Positions 42,651 through 51,272 of a stretch of DNA of 64,000 nucleotides are shown here, piece after piece. The DNA is from Flavobacterium fluviale (GTDB taxonomy: Bacteria > Bacteroidota > Bacteroidia > Flavobacteriales > Flavobacteriaceae): the NCBI RefSeq assembly GCF_003312915.1, contig NZ_CP030261.1, forward strand, positions 2,790,001 through 2,854,000. The letters are read 5' to 3'. The notes under the pieces are model-generated. The model saw only the letters and a list, made by a program, of their open reading frames with translations, did no database searches and had not been told where the DNA came from. Positions within the stretch are counted from its first letter, which is position 1; every line of letters starts with the position of its first letter. The position numbers and the translations under genes were made by a program.

Positions 42651-42681
42651 AAAAAACCATTCGCACCGCGCATGGTTTTTT
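42651..42681. terminator. orphan terminator-like hairpin between divergent genes
   Basis: AAAAAACCAT (42651-42660) pairs with ATGGTTTTTT (42672-42681) around an 11-base loop. It looks like a bidirectional terminator, yet it sits between the starts of two divergent genes, where no transcript should end. Confidence 0.6.
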
Positions 42682-42683
42682 GT

Positions 42684-42732
42684 AAATCTAAAATCTAAAA
42701 TCTAAAATCTAAAATCTAAAATCTAAAATCTA
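42684..42732. repeat. perfect tandem repeat, seven copies of AAATCTA
   Basis: Seven exact 7-bp units in a row. They run into a small palindrome, TCCCGA-GGCT-TCGGGA at 42733-42748, and then into degenerate further units. The repeat lies between prmA and the lipoprotein gene at 42872. Confidence 0.9.
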
Positions 42733-42871
42733 TCCCGAGGCTTCGGGACTAAAATTTAAAATCTAAAGCTGAAGTTCCTAAAAAAAAAAGGAAACAATAT
42801 ATTCAATTTTTTAATTATTAAAATATAATATTTGTAAGAATTTTATGTTATTTATATAAATAAAAGAATAA

Positions 42872-43921
42872 ATGAAAAATATAAGTTTTACAATACTGCT
42901 TTTGATTTTTTTAGGAATTTCATGTGCTAAAAAAGAAGAAGGAATCCGTTCTTTTTGTTATTGGAAAACTGATTTAAATTTTGATGCTAAAGATGATTCA
43001 TTAATCAAAAAATTAAAAGTAAAACATCTTTATGTTCGTTTTTTTGATGTCGACTGGGGAGCAAACGATGATGAAGCAGTGCCAGTTGCAGATATTAAAA
43101 CTATTAATTTCAATAAAAGTAAAACTGAAATTACACCCTGTGTTTTTATAAAAAACGAGGTCTTTTTACAAACTAACAAAGAACAATTAGATACTCTAGC
43201 CATTCGAATAATTAATAGGGTAGAGGCAATAGCAGACAACAGCATTGAATTTAAGCGTAATAAAACAACTTACTCAAAAGTAGATTTTAAAGAAGTTTTG
43301 ATCGATTGTGACTGGTCTCCAAAAACAAAAGACAATTATTTTTATTTATTAAAAAAGATTAAAGACAATTACCCAAAGATAAAAATAGCCGCTACAATTA
43401 GGCTCTGGCAGTATAAATATGCTACAAAAGCAGGAGTGCCGCCAGTAGATCGAGGGCTTTTAATGTGTTATAATATCAGTAAACCAACAGATATTAATAC
43501 AGAAAATTCTATAGGGACCATCCGTGAATTAGCGCAATATATTACCCATGATAAATATAAACTCAAACTTGATATTGCTCTGCCAATATACAGTTGGGCA
43601 GTTGTTTTTAGAGGAAATCGGTTTAAAGGAATTTTGTCAGATTACAGCAAACTTATAAGCGATAGTATCGAATTAAAGCGACTAAGTGCTAACAACTACA
43701 TTTTGAAAAATGATATCCTGATTGGAAAGAAATATTTGAGAAACGGAGACCTGATACGGATCGAAAAAATTTCAGATGACGAGCTTGAAAAAATGATTTC
43801 GATTGTAAAAAATAAAATTAAAATAGATAACCAAACAAAAGTTACATTTTTCGCTTTTGATAAAAAATATATAAGTGATTATGGAATTCAAAAAATATCA
43901 AAATATTATGCGCACTTTTAG
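42872..43921 (+). CDS. hypothetical lipoprotein (TIM-barrel-like)
   Basis: A 349-residue lipoprotein; lipobox LGISCAKKE with Cys18. Segments such as HLYVRFFDVDWGA, KVDFKEVLIDCDW, KIKIAATIRLWQY and YKLKLDIALPIYSWAVVF alternate strands and acidic/aromatic residues in a way that suggests a glycosidase-like TIM barrel, but no catalytic signature could be confirmed. It heads a group of three tightly packed genes: its stop lies 14 bp inside the next gene. Confidence 0.7.
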   Translation: MKNISFTILLLIFLGISCAKKEEGIRSFCYWKTDLNFDAKDDSLIKKLKVKHLYVRFFDVDWGANDDEAVPVADIKTINFNKSKTEITPCVFIKNEVFLQTNKEQLDTLAIRIINRVEAIADNSIEFKRNKTTYSKVDFKEVLIDCDWSPKTKDNYFYLLKKIKDNYPKIKIAATIRLWQYKYATKAGVPPVDRGLLMCYNISKPTDINTENSIGTIRELAQYITHDKYKLKLDIALPIYSWAVVFRGNRFKGILSDYSKLISDSIELKRLSANNYILKNDILIGKKYLRNGDLIRIEKISDDELEKMISIVKNKIKIDNQTKVTFFAFDKKYISDYGIQKISKYYAHF

Positions 43922-44708
43922 TCTTTTAGTTTTACTATTTAGTTTTCAGGTCTCTTTTGCTTGTATCGGAGACGATTTTGGTGATGAAAGAACGAGAGTG
44001 GCAATTTTTATGGCAAAGCGAAGTGGTTTCGCGGGACTTAGTCCGTTTAATTATACTTCATATAATTATACATCTACATATTCGTTTTACACTGGACAGG
44101 ATATCTGGCCTTACGACACGAATGAGGCTTCTAACATAGATCTTAGTGAAAAAGAATTAAACTGCTTGGAATGGAAAAAAAAATTAGGCAATAAAATCAA
44201 TGTCGATGATATTTATGATATTCTGTATCATAGAAAAACAGGTGAATTTGTAAACGCATATGAGTCGAAATCATTAAGAACTGCTTTTAAGGGAAATACC
44301 TTTATTAATAGTTTGTTAATGCCAAAAAATAAAGGTTTTTTAGATTGTGTTTTATTAGCAAAGAAAATAGAACATAATATTCGAACTTGGCAGATAAATA
44401 ATTATTCAATCGATATTAATGATTATAAAAAGAAGCTTTTAAATACTAAAGATGCATTCTTGAGAAAGCGATATGCCTTTTTAATTTTGAGATATTATTT
44501 TTATAAAGATAACTCGAAAGAAGTGATCCGTTTATATAATACTTATTTTGGAAACGGTTTAAATTCAATCATAGAATTATGGGCTTTAGATTATAGAGGA
44601 TCGTATTTTACTAATAATGGTTCCAGCAGTTATGCACTACACAATTTTTTAGCTGGTTTTGGTTATAAAACATCGTTAATATTGCACAATAAGATCTACA
44701 ATTACTAA
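43908..44708 (+). CDS. hypothetical exported protein, possibly N-terminal half of a split gene
   Basis: From ATG 43908 the product has 266 residues and starts with a signal peptide (MRTFSLLVLLFSFQVSFACI). An earlier ATG at 43875 would hide that signal. The mature part has helical segments (FLRKRYAFLILRYYFYKDNS) and no known motif. It ends abruptly in SLILHNKIYNY; the next frame begins at the overlapping TAATG. The upstream gene overlaps it by 14 bp. It may be the front half of a single longer protein, see the next gene. Confidence 0.65.
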   Translation: MRTFSLLVLLFSFQVSFACIGDDFGDERTRVAIFMAKRSGFAGLSPFNYTSYNYTSTYSFYTGQDIWPYDTNEASNIDLSEKELNCLEWKKKLGNKINVDDIYDILYHRKTGEFVNAYESKSLRTAFKGNTFINSLLMPKNKGFLDCVLLAKKIEHNIRTWQINNYSIDINDYKKKLLNTKDAFLRKRYAFLILRYYFYKDNSKEVIRLYNTYFGNGLNSIIELWALDYRGSYFTNNGSSSYALHNFLAGFGYKTSLILHNKIYNY

Positions 44709-46276
44709 TGAACGCAATGCGTTTACCCGAAAATAGAAATGCAAAAAGCATTGCTCTAGCAACTCAGAATTTCCATAATCCCAAGCCATGTCTGGATGTG
44801 ATTAAAAAAATAGGAAAAGCAAGTCCTAATAATATACTTTTAGCTTTTTTAATTGGAAGAGAAATTAATAAAATAGAAGACTGGACTTTTTCCATTAAAT
44901 ATACAGGATTTACCCCATCGGTACTTTGTCATGGCAATTGGGATGATAGTTTTGAAAAATGTATTAAAGAAAATTATAAAAATGACATTTCCTATTTAAG
45001 AAATTTTAGAGGGTTTTTAATTAATATGCACCAAGAAACTTTTGGAGAACAAAGAGACTTTGTAGCAGCTGCAATTGCTCATCTTTATTTAATGGATAAT
45101 GAGGCTGATTTGGCAAAAAAATATATAGATATGATTTCTGATAAGTCTAATGAATCTATACAAGTTCAAAAGAATATTCTATTAGCCATGGCATCTTTAA
45201 AAACAGAGAATCTTAAAAGTAAAAAAGTTCGATACCAACTTCTTACATATTTTAATTCGGTTGAAAATTTAGCCAAAAAGGAGAAAGCATTGCAAAAGTG
45301 TTTATACAGTTTGTATTTGGTTGCGAGTGACGAATTTCATAAAAAAGGAGATGAAGCTGTCGCTGCTTTATTTTTGATAAAATCGAATTATGCTGAAGAA
45401 TATAAAATGGAAGATAGAGAAATGAGTGATTTTGATTATATTAAATATTTAGACAGGCATGCAAAAATAAAAGATATAGATTATTTAATCGGATTAAAAG
45501 AAAAACAAAACACAACGTTTTTTGAAAAATTTATTTCATTAAAAACATTAGCTCCCAATGTAAATATTTACAAAAATTTAAAAGGAACAATGGCTTTTAG
45601 AGATGATGATTTAGATTTAGCGTATACAGCTTTTTCAACTATACCCAATGGTTTTTGGAATAATGAGGAAAAGGAGGATTGTGAAAGCAGTTTAAAACAA
45701 GATCCATTTATACCAAAAGACTTAACAAGATCGGAAGACCGAAAATATGATTATTATTTTAATAAAGCCGATTTTATTGCCAAACTTATTCAATTAAAAA
45801 AGCAAAATACAGCAGCCAGTAATTTGCAATTAGGACATGCTTATTTTAATGTTTCTTCTATAGGTAATTCCTGGGCTATGGTCTGTTATTATAAATCAGG
45901 AGATAATAAAAATGAAAAATACCAAAATGATAATTACTGTAATTTGAAAATGGCAAAAATGTATTATGAAAAAGCATTGAAGTTAGCTAAAAATGATGAA
46001 GAAAAAGCATTAGCAAACCTAATGATCTTTGAGTGTAATTATTATAGATATGAGTTTTCAGGTTTCAATTCGTATGCATTAGATTACTTTCCTTATAAAT
46101 ATTCAGGTTTTTACATTGACCCGGTTTATTATATATTCTACCCATTTTACAATTATGATTTTGGTATTGGAAAATTTAAAGGAGTTAGGGAACTTACTAA
46201 TTTTTATACAGTGTATAGATCAACTGAAACTTTTAAAAAATACAATTGTCCAACAATTGAAAATTTCATAAATTAA
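44708..46276 (+). CDS. hypothetical TPR-like protein, possibly C-terminal half of a split gene
   Basis: A 522-residue helical protein with TPR-like periodicity (AAIAHLYLMDNEADLAKKYI, MAKMYYEKALKLAKNDEEKA) but no signal peptide, although its neighbours are secreted. Its ATG overlaps the stop of the preceding gene as TAATG. Because the first part has the signal peptide and lacks a natural C-terminal end, the two frames may derive from one gene of about 790 residues broken by a one-base indel near 44706. Function unknown. A strong terminator follows. Confidence 0.65.
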   Translation: MNAMRLPENRNAKSIALATQNFHNPKPCLDVIKKIGKASPNNILLAFLIGREINKIEDWTFSIKYTGFTPSVLCHGNWDDSFEKCIKENYKNDISYLRNFRGFLINMHQETFGEQRDFVAAAIAHLYLMDNEADLAKKYIDMISDKSNESIQVQKNILLAMASLKTENLKSKKVRYQLLTYFNSVENLAKKEKALQKCLYSLYLVASDEFHKKGDEAVAALFLIKSNYAEEYKMEDREMSDFDYIKYLDRHAKIKDIDYLIGLKEKQNTTFFEKFISLKTLAPNVNIYKNLKGTMAFRDDDLDLAYTAFSTIPNGFWNNEEKEDCESSLKQDPFIPKDLTRSEDRKYDYYFNKADFIAKLIQLKKQNTAASNLQLGHAYFNVSSIGNSWAMVCYYKSGDNKNEKYQNDNYCNLKMAKMYYEKALKLAKNDEEKALANLMIFECNYYRYEFSGFNSYALDYFPYKYSGFYIDPVYYIFYPFYNYDFGIGKFKGVRELTNFYTVYRSTETFKKYNCPTIENFIN

Positions 46277-46281
46277 AGCAT

Positions 46282-46314
46282 AAAAAAAGCGTTCGCTTAG
46301 CGAACGCTTTTTTT
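46282..46314. terminator. bidirectional terminator between the 44708 gene and tpiA
   Basis: A perfect 15-bp stem (AAAAAAAGCGTTCGC with 46300-46314) around TTA. A- and T-runs on both sides let it serve both convergent genes. Confidence 0.95.
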
Positions 46315-46332
46315 ATAAGGTAAAATCTAAAA

Positions 46333-47085
46333 TTAGATAGCCGTTACAATAGCTAAAAAGTCATCAGCTTTTAGAGCAGCACCTCCAATTAAACCACCAT
46401 CTACGTCTGGTTTACCAAAGATTTCTTTAGCGTTTTCTGGTTTAACAGAACCACCGTATAAAATAGAAACTTCATCAGCAATATCAGCTCCAAAAGCTTT
46501 ACGGATAGTTTCTCTAATAAATTCGTGCATTTCCTGCGCTTGCTCTGGCGAAGCAGTTTCTCCAGTTCCGATAGCCCAAACAGGTTCGTAAGCCAATACA
46601 ATTTTAGACCAAGATTCTTTAGCAATATGGAAAACACCATCACGCAATTGATTCTCAACAATATTAAAATGATTGTCAGATTGACGGTCTTTTAATTCTT
46701 CTCCAAAACAGAAAATAACTGTCATGTCATGTTTTAAAGCTGTATCAACTTTATTAGCAATTAAAGCGTCAGTTTCGTTGAAAATTGCTCTACGCTCAGA
46801 GTGACCTAATATAACTGTGTTAACGCCAATGCTTGTTAACATATCTGCAGAAATTTCTCCTGTAAAAGCACCGCCTTCAGCTTGGTGAACATTTTGAGCA
46901 GAAACTCCGATAGTTGTATTTTTTAATTTTGCAGCAGCAGCTTGTAAGTTTACAAATGTTGGAGCTACAATAACTTGTGCATTCGTTTTTGCTGGAATTT
47001 TAGCAATTAACTCGTTTAATAATTCTTCAGTTTGAGCAGCATTTTTATGCATTTTCCAGTTTCCTGCAACAATCGATTTTCTCAT
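46333..47085 (-). CDS. tpiA: triosephosphate isomerase
   Basis: Interconverts dihydroxyacetone phosphate and glyceraldehyde 3-phosphate in glycolysis. The 250 residues form a normal TIM barrel: AGNWKMHKN (residues 7-15, catalytic Lys), GHSERR near residue 95 (catalytic His), the catalytic Glu in AYEPVWAIGTG near residue 166, and the phosphate-binding SILYGGSVKPEN near 208 and GGLIGGAAL near 229. Product is cytosolic. Confidence 0.98.
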   Translation of the reverse strand: MRKSIVAGNWKMHKNAAQTEELLNELIAKIPAKTNAQVIVAPTFVNLQAAAAKLKNTTIGVSAQNVHQAEGGAFTGEISADMLTSIGVNTVILGHSERRAIFNETDALIANKVDTALKHDMTVIFCFGEELKDRQSDNHFNIVENQLRDGVFHIAKESWSKIVLAYEPVWAIGTGETASPEQAQEMHEFIRETIRKAFGADIADEVSILYGGSVKPENAKEIFGKPDVDGGLIGGAALKADDFLAIVTAI

Positions 47086-47181
47086 TTTGGTAGTTTTATA
47101 TTATTTTTTTGTTTTTTGTTTTTTGTTTTATGAAGTAAGGTCAAAGACAAATTGAAATTGATTTTTGAAATTGCTATTGAA

Positions 47182-47679
47182 TTATTTCAATCCTTTTAAA
47201 GTTTCGTCTATTTTAGCAAAATCAGTTTCTATAGCGCGGTAAAGCACAATTTTTCCTGTTTTGTCCACAACGATATATCTCGGAATCCAATCTAAGTCAA
47301 TCGCTTTTCCAAAAAGCCCTTTCATGCCATCGTTCATCATATAATGATCACCTTTATTTAACTCGTGTTTTTCGATTCCAGCTTTCCATTTTTCAGCAGT
47401 TTTATCAGCCGAGATAAATAAGTAAGAAACATCGGGATTGTTGGCTTGCAATTCTTTTAATTTCGGCATTGCTTTTACACAGTCACCACACCAAGAAGCC
47501 CAAACTTCAATAACCAAAGTTTTTCCTTTGTATTTTTTTAATATGTTTTTGAATGCAACCTGACTTCCGTCTGTTGCTAATAATTTTTCAGATAAAGCTT
47601 CTTTAGAAAAATTTGTTTTCTGAGCTTGAGAACAAGAAAAAGTAATAAATGCAATTACAATTAGTGCAATTTGTTTCAT
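47182..47679 (-). CDS. TlpA-type thioredoxin lipoprotein
   Basis: A 165-residue exported thiol-disulfide oxidoreductase. The lipobox ITFSCSQAQ gives lipidated Cys16. The redox centre is WASWCGDCVKAMPKL with cysteines 64 and 67, and the cis-proline segment is DWIPRYIVVDKTGK near residue 128. It is far shorter than the TlpA-type protein at 1538 because it has only the thioredoxin domain. An excellent -33/-7 promoter precedes it. Confidence 0.88.
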   Translation of the reverse strand: MKQIALIVIAFITFSCSQAQKTNFSKEALSEKLLATDGSQVAFKNILKKYKGKTLVIEVWASWCGDCVKAMPKLKELQANNPDVSYLFISADKTAEKWKAGIEKHELNKGDHYMMNDGMKGLFGKAIDLDWIPRYIVVDKTGKIVLYRAIETDFAKIDETLKGLK

Positions 47680-47718
47680 ATTTAAATTAAATTAATTTTT
47701 TATTGAGTACTGAATTCA

Positions 47719-47747
47719 CAAAGTTAAACAAACAAATCGAATGCCAA
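47719..47747 (-). promoter_or_regulatory. -33/-7 promoter of the thioredoxin gene
   Basis: On the minus strand TTG (47745-47747), 18 bp, then TAACTTTG (47719-47726). Both elements and the spacing fit the Bacteroidota vegetative promoter, making this the best match in the window. The ATG is 40 bp further on at 47679. Confidence 0.7.
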
Positions 47748-47973
47748 TTGTAGATTAACAAAATTTGAAGAGTCGTTTATTTTGTAACAAAACAACGATT
47801 TTGGGTTAGAAAAAGGCGAATGAAATCGTAATAGTTACTGTTAAATCCCTATGCTTATTTGATAGTTTGCATCTAACCACATTAAATGGATAAAAAAAAC
47901 ATATTCTAAATAGTATTTTTGAATGTAAAAAACGTCAGATTTTAATCAATAAGGATTTAATATGAGTCTTTTT

Positions 47974-48006
47974 TTGGAAAAAAAGAGCTTAAAAATTAAG
48001 CTCTTT
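47974..48006 (-). terminator. terminator of the 48024-48482 gene
   Basis: AAAGAGCTTAA (47982-47992) and TTAAGCTCTTT (47996-48006) form a perfect 11-bp stem; the minus strand continues with a T-run. The rest of the spacer, 47748-47973, shows no gene. Confidence 0.85.
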
Positions 48007-48023
48007 ATCAATTGTATTATACT

Positions 48024-48482
48024 TTAAATTTTGGGATCAACAAAAATTTTGTAGACTCCGTTGGTTTTATCGAATTCGTAGGCTGCATTTCCGATTTTAA
48101 AATCCTTGTATTCCGTATAAGAACATTTATTATTGACTCTAGTAGCTTTTACATGAAAGTCATAAATGTTTTTTCCATGTATGCTTACAGAGTAGTTTAT
48201 ATTTTCTGTTTCCCAACCAATATAGCCAAAACGAATAACATTTAAGTTATTTTCTGAAATGATGTCGAATTTTACGTTTTTGCTAGAATCATCCAAATCT
48301 TTTACAACAATATCTGTGCTTTTGAATGTCCCGTTGGTTAATAAATTTTTTCCAGTAGTCTTATCTACAAGTTCAAAAGAATACGGTGCAGGCTCTGTAA
48401 AACATAGTATGCCTTCGTCATTATTGCATCCGTAATTAATAATAAACAAGAAAAATAAAAAGAATTTTAAAGTTGTTTTCAT
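48024..48482 (-). CDS. hypothetical lipoprotein
   Basis: A 152-residue secreted lipoprotein with lipobox FIINYGCNND (Cys19). The mature part is beta-rich (YSFELVDKTTGKNLLTNGTF, IRFGYIGWETENINYSVSIH) and has paired cysteines that may form disulfides. Its pattern is that of small flavobacterial surface lipoproteins. Function unknown. Confidence 0.65.
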   Translation of the reverse strand: MKTTLKFFLFFLFIINYGCNNDEGILCFTEPAPYSFELVDKTTGKNLLTNGTFKSTDIVVKDLDDSSKNVKFDIISENNLNVIRFGYIGWETENINYSVSIHGKNIYDFHVKATRVNNKCSYTEYKDFKIGNAAYEFDKTNGVYKIFVDPKI

Positions 48483-48582
48483 GTTGATTTTTTTTTGTTT
48501 TTGGTTGGGTTAAATGTAGGAATATTATTTTAAAATTTAAATTTTCATTGTAAAAACTTAAAGGTTAAAACTTTAGTTCAAA

Positions 48583-49236
48583 TCATAAATTTCCATTTGC
48601 CCATTTTTTACTTGGAACGATCCATTCGTCTAAAGCTTTATAAAGAAAACCATGTTTGAGATTGGTATTCAATTCTATCTCTTTAAAATGATCTATTTTG
48701 CATTTCGAAGTTTCTTTTCGCTTTATCGCAGAAACTCCGTAGATATCTGATTTTTCATAGATGGTTAAAATATTACCACAGAAATTAATATCGGGAATTT
48801 CTTGAATATCGACATCTCTAAAGCATCCAATGAATACAAAATTCACATCGGGATTAGAAAGATAAGTCGATACATATTGTGCAATATAACCGCCTTTTGA
48901 AGTTCCTATTACGGTTATTTTGTTAGGAGCAATTCCTTTTTTGAGTAATTTTTTTATTTCTTTGACAACCTTTTGGGCATACTTAGCTGCATTGGTGTTT
49001 TTGCTTCTGATTTCGCTTAAAACGATAAAATTGTCTTTTCTGAAAGAATTTAAAATTTCATTGTATTCTGCTTTGCCATATTCGGGATGTGGAGTATTTA
49101 AATCATTTTCTTCAACAAATTTATTGTGGAGAAAAAATATATATCGCTGCTCATTTATAGTTTTTGATTGACTAAAAACGGTGTGACTAAAAATAAGAAG
49201 TAAGATGGTAAATAAAAACTTAGGTATTCGTTTCAT
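48583..49236 (-). CDS. secreted alpha/beta hydrolase
   Basis: A 217-residue alpha/beta hydrolase with a signal peptide (1-22, SHTVFSQ). The nucleophile elbow is GTSKGGYIAQYVS with Ser near residue 111. The acid is probably the Asp in LTIYEKSDIYG and the His the one in NLKHGFLYKALDEW. Early YIFFLHNKFVEEND may shape the oxyanion hole. Substrate unknown; the protein is not linked to another gene by a short spacing. Confidence 0.75.
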   Translation of the reverse strand: MKRIPKFLFTILLLIFSHTVFSQSKTINEQRYIFFLHNKFVEENDLNTPHPEYGKAEYNEILNSFRKDNFIVLSEIRSKNTNAAKYAQKVVKEIKKLLKKGIAPNKITVIGTSKGGYIAQYVSTYLSNPDVNFVFIGCFRDVDIQEIPDINFCGNILTIYEKSDIYGVSAIKRKETSKCKIDHFKEIELNTNLKHGFLYKALDEWIVPSKKWANGNL

Positions 49237-49323
49237 AAATAAGTTTTGTTCTTGGAATAGTTTAAAACAAATATATAAAACAAAATGTCTGCCCGGTATT
49301 TTTCTTACGAAATTTAAAATTCT

Positions 49324-49371
49324 AAAAAAGCGCCACTTTTCTATATGAGATATAAAAAGTGGCGCTTTTTT
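49324..49371 (-). terminator. intrinsic terminator after the DoxX gene
   Basis: A 17-bp perfect stem, 49324-49340 with 49355-49371 (core GCGCCACTTTT), with A- and T-runs at its ends. It ends transcription of the 49394-50494 gene. Confidence 0.9.
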
Positions 49372-49393
49372 AGAATGAAATAACCTGAAAATT

Positions 49394-50494
49394 TTACAGT
49401 TTCAAGTCATCAACATCATTGTAATGAACTTTCTGAACAATCGTTCCGTTTTGTACCACTACAATACTTGGGTTTGCTCTTTCAACTGTTTTTAATGCTG
49501 TTGCATCGCAGAAATAAAATTCGGTATCTAAATTATATAGTTTTTTAGCTTTTGCAATTTCATCAGCTCCAGAAGCCGTCATTGCAATTACTTTGTATCC
49601 TTTTGCATTTGCATTTGCGCTTACTTTTGCTAACTTTTTCATTCCCTCAGGATTAGATAAGGTTAAATCGTAAGTTACAAAAATCAATAATTTTGGTTCT
49701 TTTAATAACTCTTCTTTGTAATCAGAATCATCTTTTGTCATTGTAAAATCGTGAATTGGCGGAACATAGCCTTCTGTAATCACCTTGTCTTTTCTATCCA
49801 CAAACGTTGCACCTTCCGGAATATTCATTAAATCTTTCTCAGTAAATTCTTTGTCAACACCATTTACTTTGTAAATAAAAATCATTTCAACCACAGATTT
49901 TGGTGCGCCTTCCGGAATTTCCATTCCTTTCTCAATATTCGTTCCTACTTTATAAGGGCGGAAGTCTTTTATAGGATTATGGTTTAAAACCCAAACAGCC
50001 ATTAAAACACATAATACAATACTAACTAGAGTAATTAAATTGGTAACTAATTTTGAAAATAAAGGTTTAACTAATTTTTTATTGATGAATAAAATTAAGA
50101 TAAAGAAAAGTAAAAAAACATCTTTTGTAAATGACTGCCAAGGAGTTAAGTGTAAAGCATCTCCAAAGCAACCGCAATCTTTTACCACATCAAAATAAGC
50201 AGAGTAGAAGGTAAGGAATGTAAAGAAAATAATTAAAAGCAATAAAGCCCAAATTGTCAATTTTGATTTATAACCAACTAACAGCATTACTCCTAAAACC
50301 ACTTCTAAAATTACCAAGAAAATTGCCAGACCTAAAGCTAATGGCTCTAAAAAGGGCATATTGAAAACTGGTTCACTAAAATATTCAGCTAATTTATAAG
50401 AGAAACCAACCGGGTCGTTTAGTTTTATTAATCCGGAAATGATAAATAGTACACCGACAAATAATCGGGAGAATTGGGTAATGATGTTTTTCAT
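49394..50494 (-). CDS. DoxX/MauE-family membrane protein with thioredoxin-like end
   Basis: A 366-residue inner-membrane protein. Residues 1-150 hold four to five helices typical of DoxX (FSRLFVGVLFIISGLIKLND, FLVILEVVLGVMLLVGYKSK) and a paired-Cys loop KDCGCFGDALHLTPW near residue 107, as in MauE-like electron-transfer proteins. Another helix follows near 155. The C-terminal half (about 250-366) resembles a thioredoxin-like fold without a CxxC (LLIFVTYDLTLSNPEGMKKL, SIVVVQNGTIVQKVHYNDVD). Role in periplasmic redox chemistry is inferred. It lies 90 bp after the DUF1599 gene on the same strand. Confidence 0.85.
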   Translation of the reverse strand: MKNIITQFSRLFVGVLFIISGLIKLNDPVGFSYKLAEYFSEPVFNMPFLEPLALGLAIFLVILEVVLGVMLLVGYKSKLTIWALLLLIIFFTFLTFYSAYFDVVKDCGCFGDALHLTPWQSFTKDVFLLFFILILFINKKLVKPLFSKLVTNLITLVSIVLCVLMAVWVLNHNPIKDFRPYKVGTNIEKGMEIPEGAPKSVVEMIFIYKVNGVDKEFTEKDLMNIPEGATFVDRKDKVITEGYVPPIHDFTMTKDDSDYKEELLKEPKLLIFVTYDLTLSNPEGMKKLAKVSANANAKGYKVIAMTASGADEIAKAKKLYNLDTEFYFCDATALKTVERANPSIVVVQNGTIVQKVHYNDVDDLKL

Positions 50495-50518
50495 AAAATA
50501 TTAAATTTAAAATTCAAT

Positions 50519-50580
50519 TTTTTAAAAACCCAAATTCCAAAATCATGTTAAAAAGTTGGAATTTGGAATTTATTTTTTGG
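50519..50580. repeat. imperfect inverted repeat between DUF1599 and DoxX genes
   Basis: AAATTCCAA on the left of the spacer is matched by several TTGGAATTT copies on the right. It may be a weak attenuator within the DUF1599-DoxX transcript. AAATTCC repeats also occur at about 42628. Confidence 0.45.
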
Positions 50581-50584
50581 AATT

Positions 50585-51127
50585 TTATTGATTGATTGGG
50601 TTTAAAATTAAAGCAAAAACAGAATAATTAATCATATCCTGATAATTAGCATCGATTCCTTCAGAAACTAAAGTCAGACCCTTATTATCTTCAATTTGCT
50701 TAACGCGAAGTAATTTTTGTAAAATCAAATCTGTTAAAGAACTCACTCGCATGTCACGCCACGCTTCGCCGTAATCGTGATTTTTAGCTTCCATTAAGTC
50801 TTTGGTTAACTTAACTTTAGCATCATATAATTCGGTTGCTTTTTCAACGTCAAGATCTGGCTGATCGACAACGCCTAATTCCAATTGAATCAAAGCCATA
50901 ATAGAATAATTGATGATTCCGATAAATTCTCCTTTTTCATCTTCATCTACTTTACGAACATCATTTTCCTGTAAACTTCTGATTCTTTGTGCTTTTATGA
51001 AAATTTGATCGGTCAATGACGGAAGTCTTAAAATTCTCCACGCACTGCCGTAATCTTTCATTTTATTGATAAATAAGGTTCTGCAAACCGTAATTACATT
51101 ATCAAATTCAAGGGAAGTATTCTTCAT
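50585..51127 (-). CDS. DUF1599 domain-containing protein
   Basis: A 180-residue protein built of two similar halves: MKDYGSAWRILRLPSLTDQI near residue 22 and KNHDYGEAWRDMRVSSLTDL near residue 118, each followed by a matching INYSIMAL / INYSVFAL segment. The internal duplication, with a repeated DYGxAWRxxRxxSLTD motif, defines DUF1599, an all-alpha family related to nucleotide pyrophosphatases. Biochemical function not known. It is divergent from folP. Confidence 0.85.
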   Translation of the reverse strand: MKNTSLEFDNVITVCRTLFINKMKDYGSAWRILRLPSLTDQIFIKAQRIRSLQENDVRKVDEDEKGEFIGIINYSIMALIQLELGVVDQPDLDVEKATELYDAKVKLTKDLMEAKNHDYGEAWRDMRVSSLTDLILQKLLRVKQIEDNKGLTLVSEGIDANYQDMINYSVFALILNPINQ

Positions 51128-51181
51128 TTATTGCTGTATATTTGCTAAAATTTCTTCAAAAATAAGGATAATTTTTTAAGA

Positions 51182-51263
51182 GTTTCAAGTTTAAGGTTCG
51201 CTTTGTTTCAAGTTTTTTCTAAACAAAGTGTTAACGCTAACTTGAAACCTGAAACCTGAAACA
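51182..51263. repeat. inverted/direct repeat cluster in front of folP
   Basis: GTTTCAAGTT occurs at 51182-51191 and 51205-51214, its inverse AACTTGAAAC at 51239-51248, followed by repeated CCTGAAAC. CTTTGTTT (51201) and AAACAAAG (51221) also pair. Related ACTTGAAATCTGAAAC recurs at about 52868. It fills the spacer between the divergent DUF1599 and folP genes. Confidence 0.6.
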
Positions 51264-51272
51264 AAATAAACA

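Noticed and set aside
42684-42732. Tandem repeat considered as a CRISPR array
   Set aside because: Units are 7 bp without spacers and there are no cas genes in the window.
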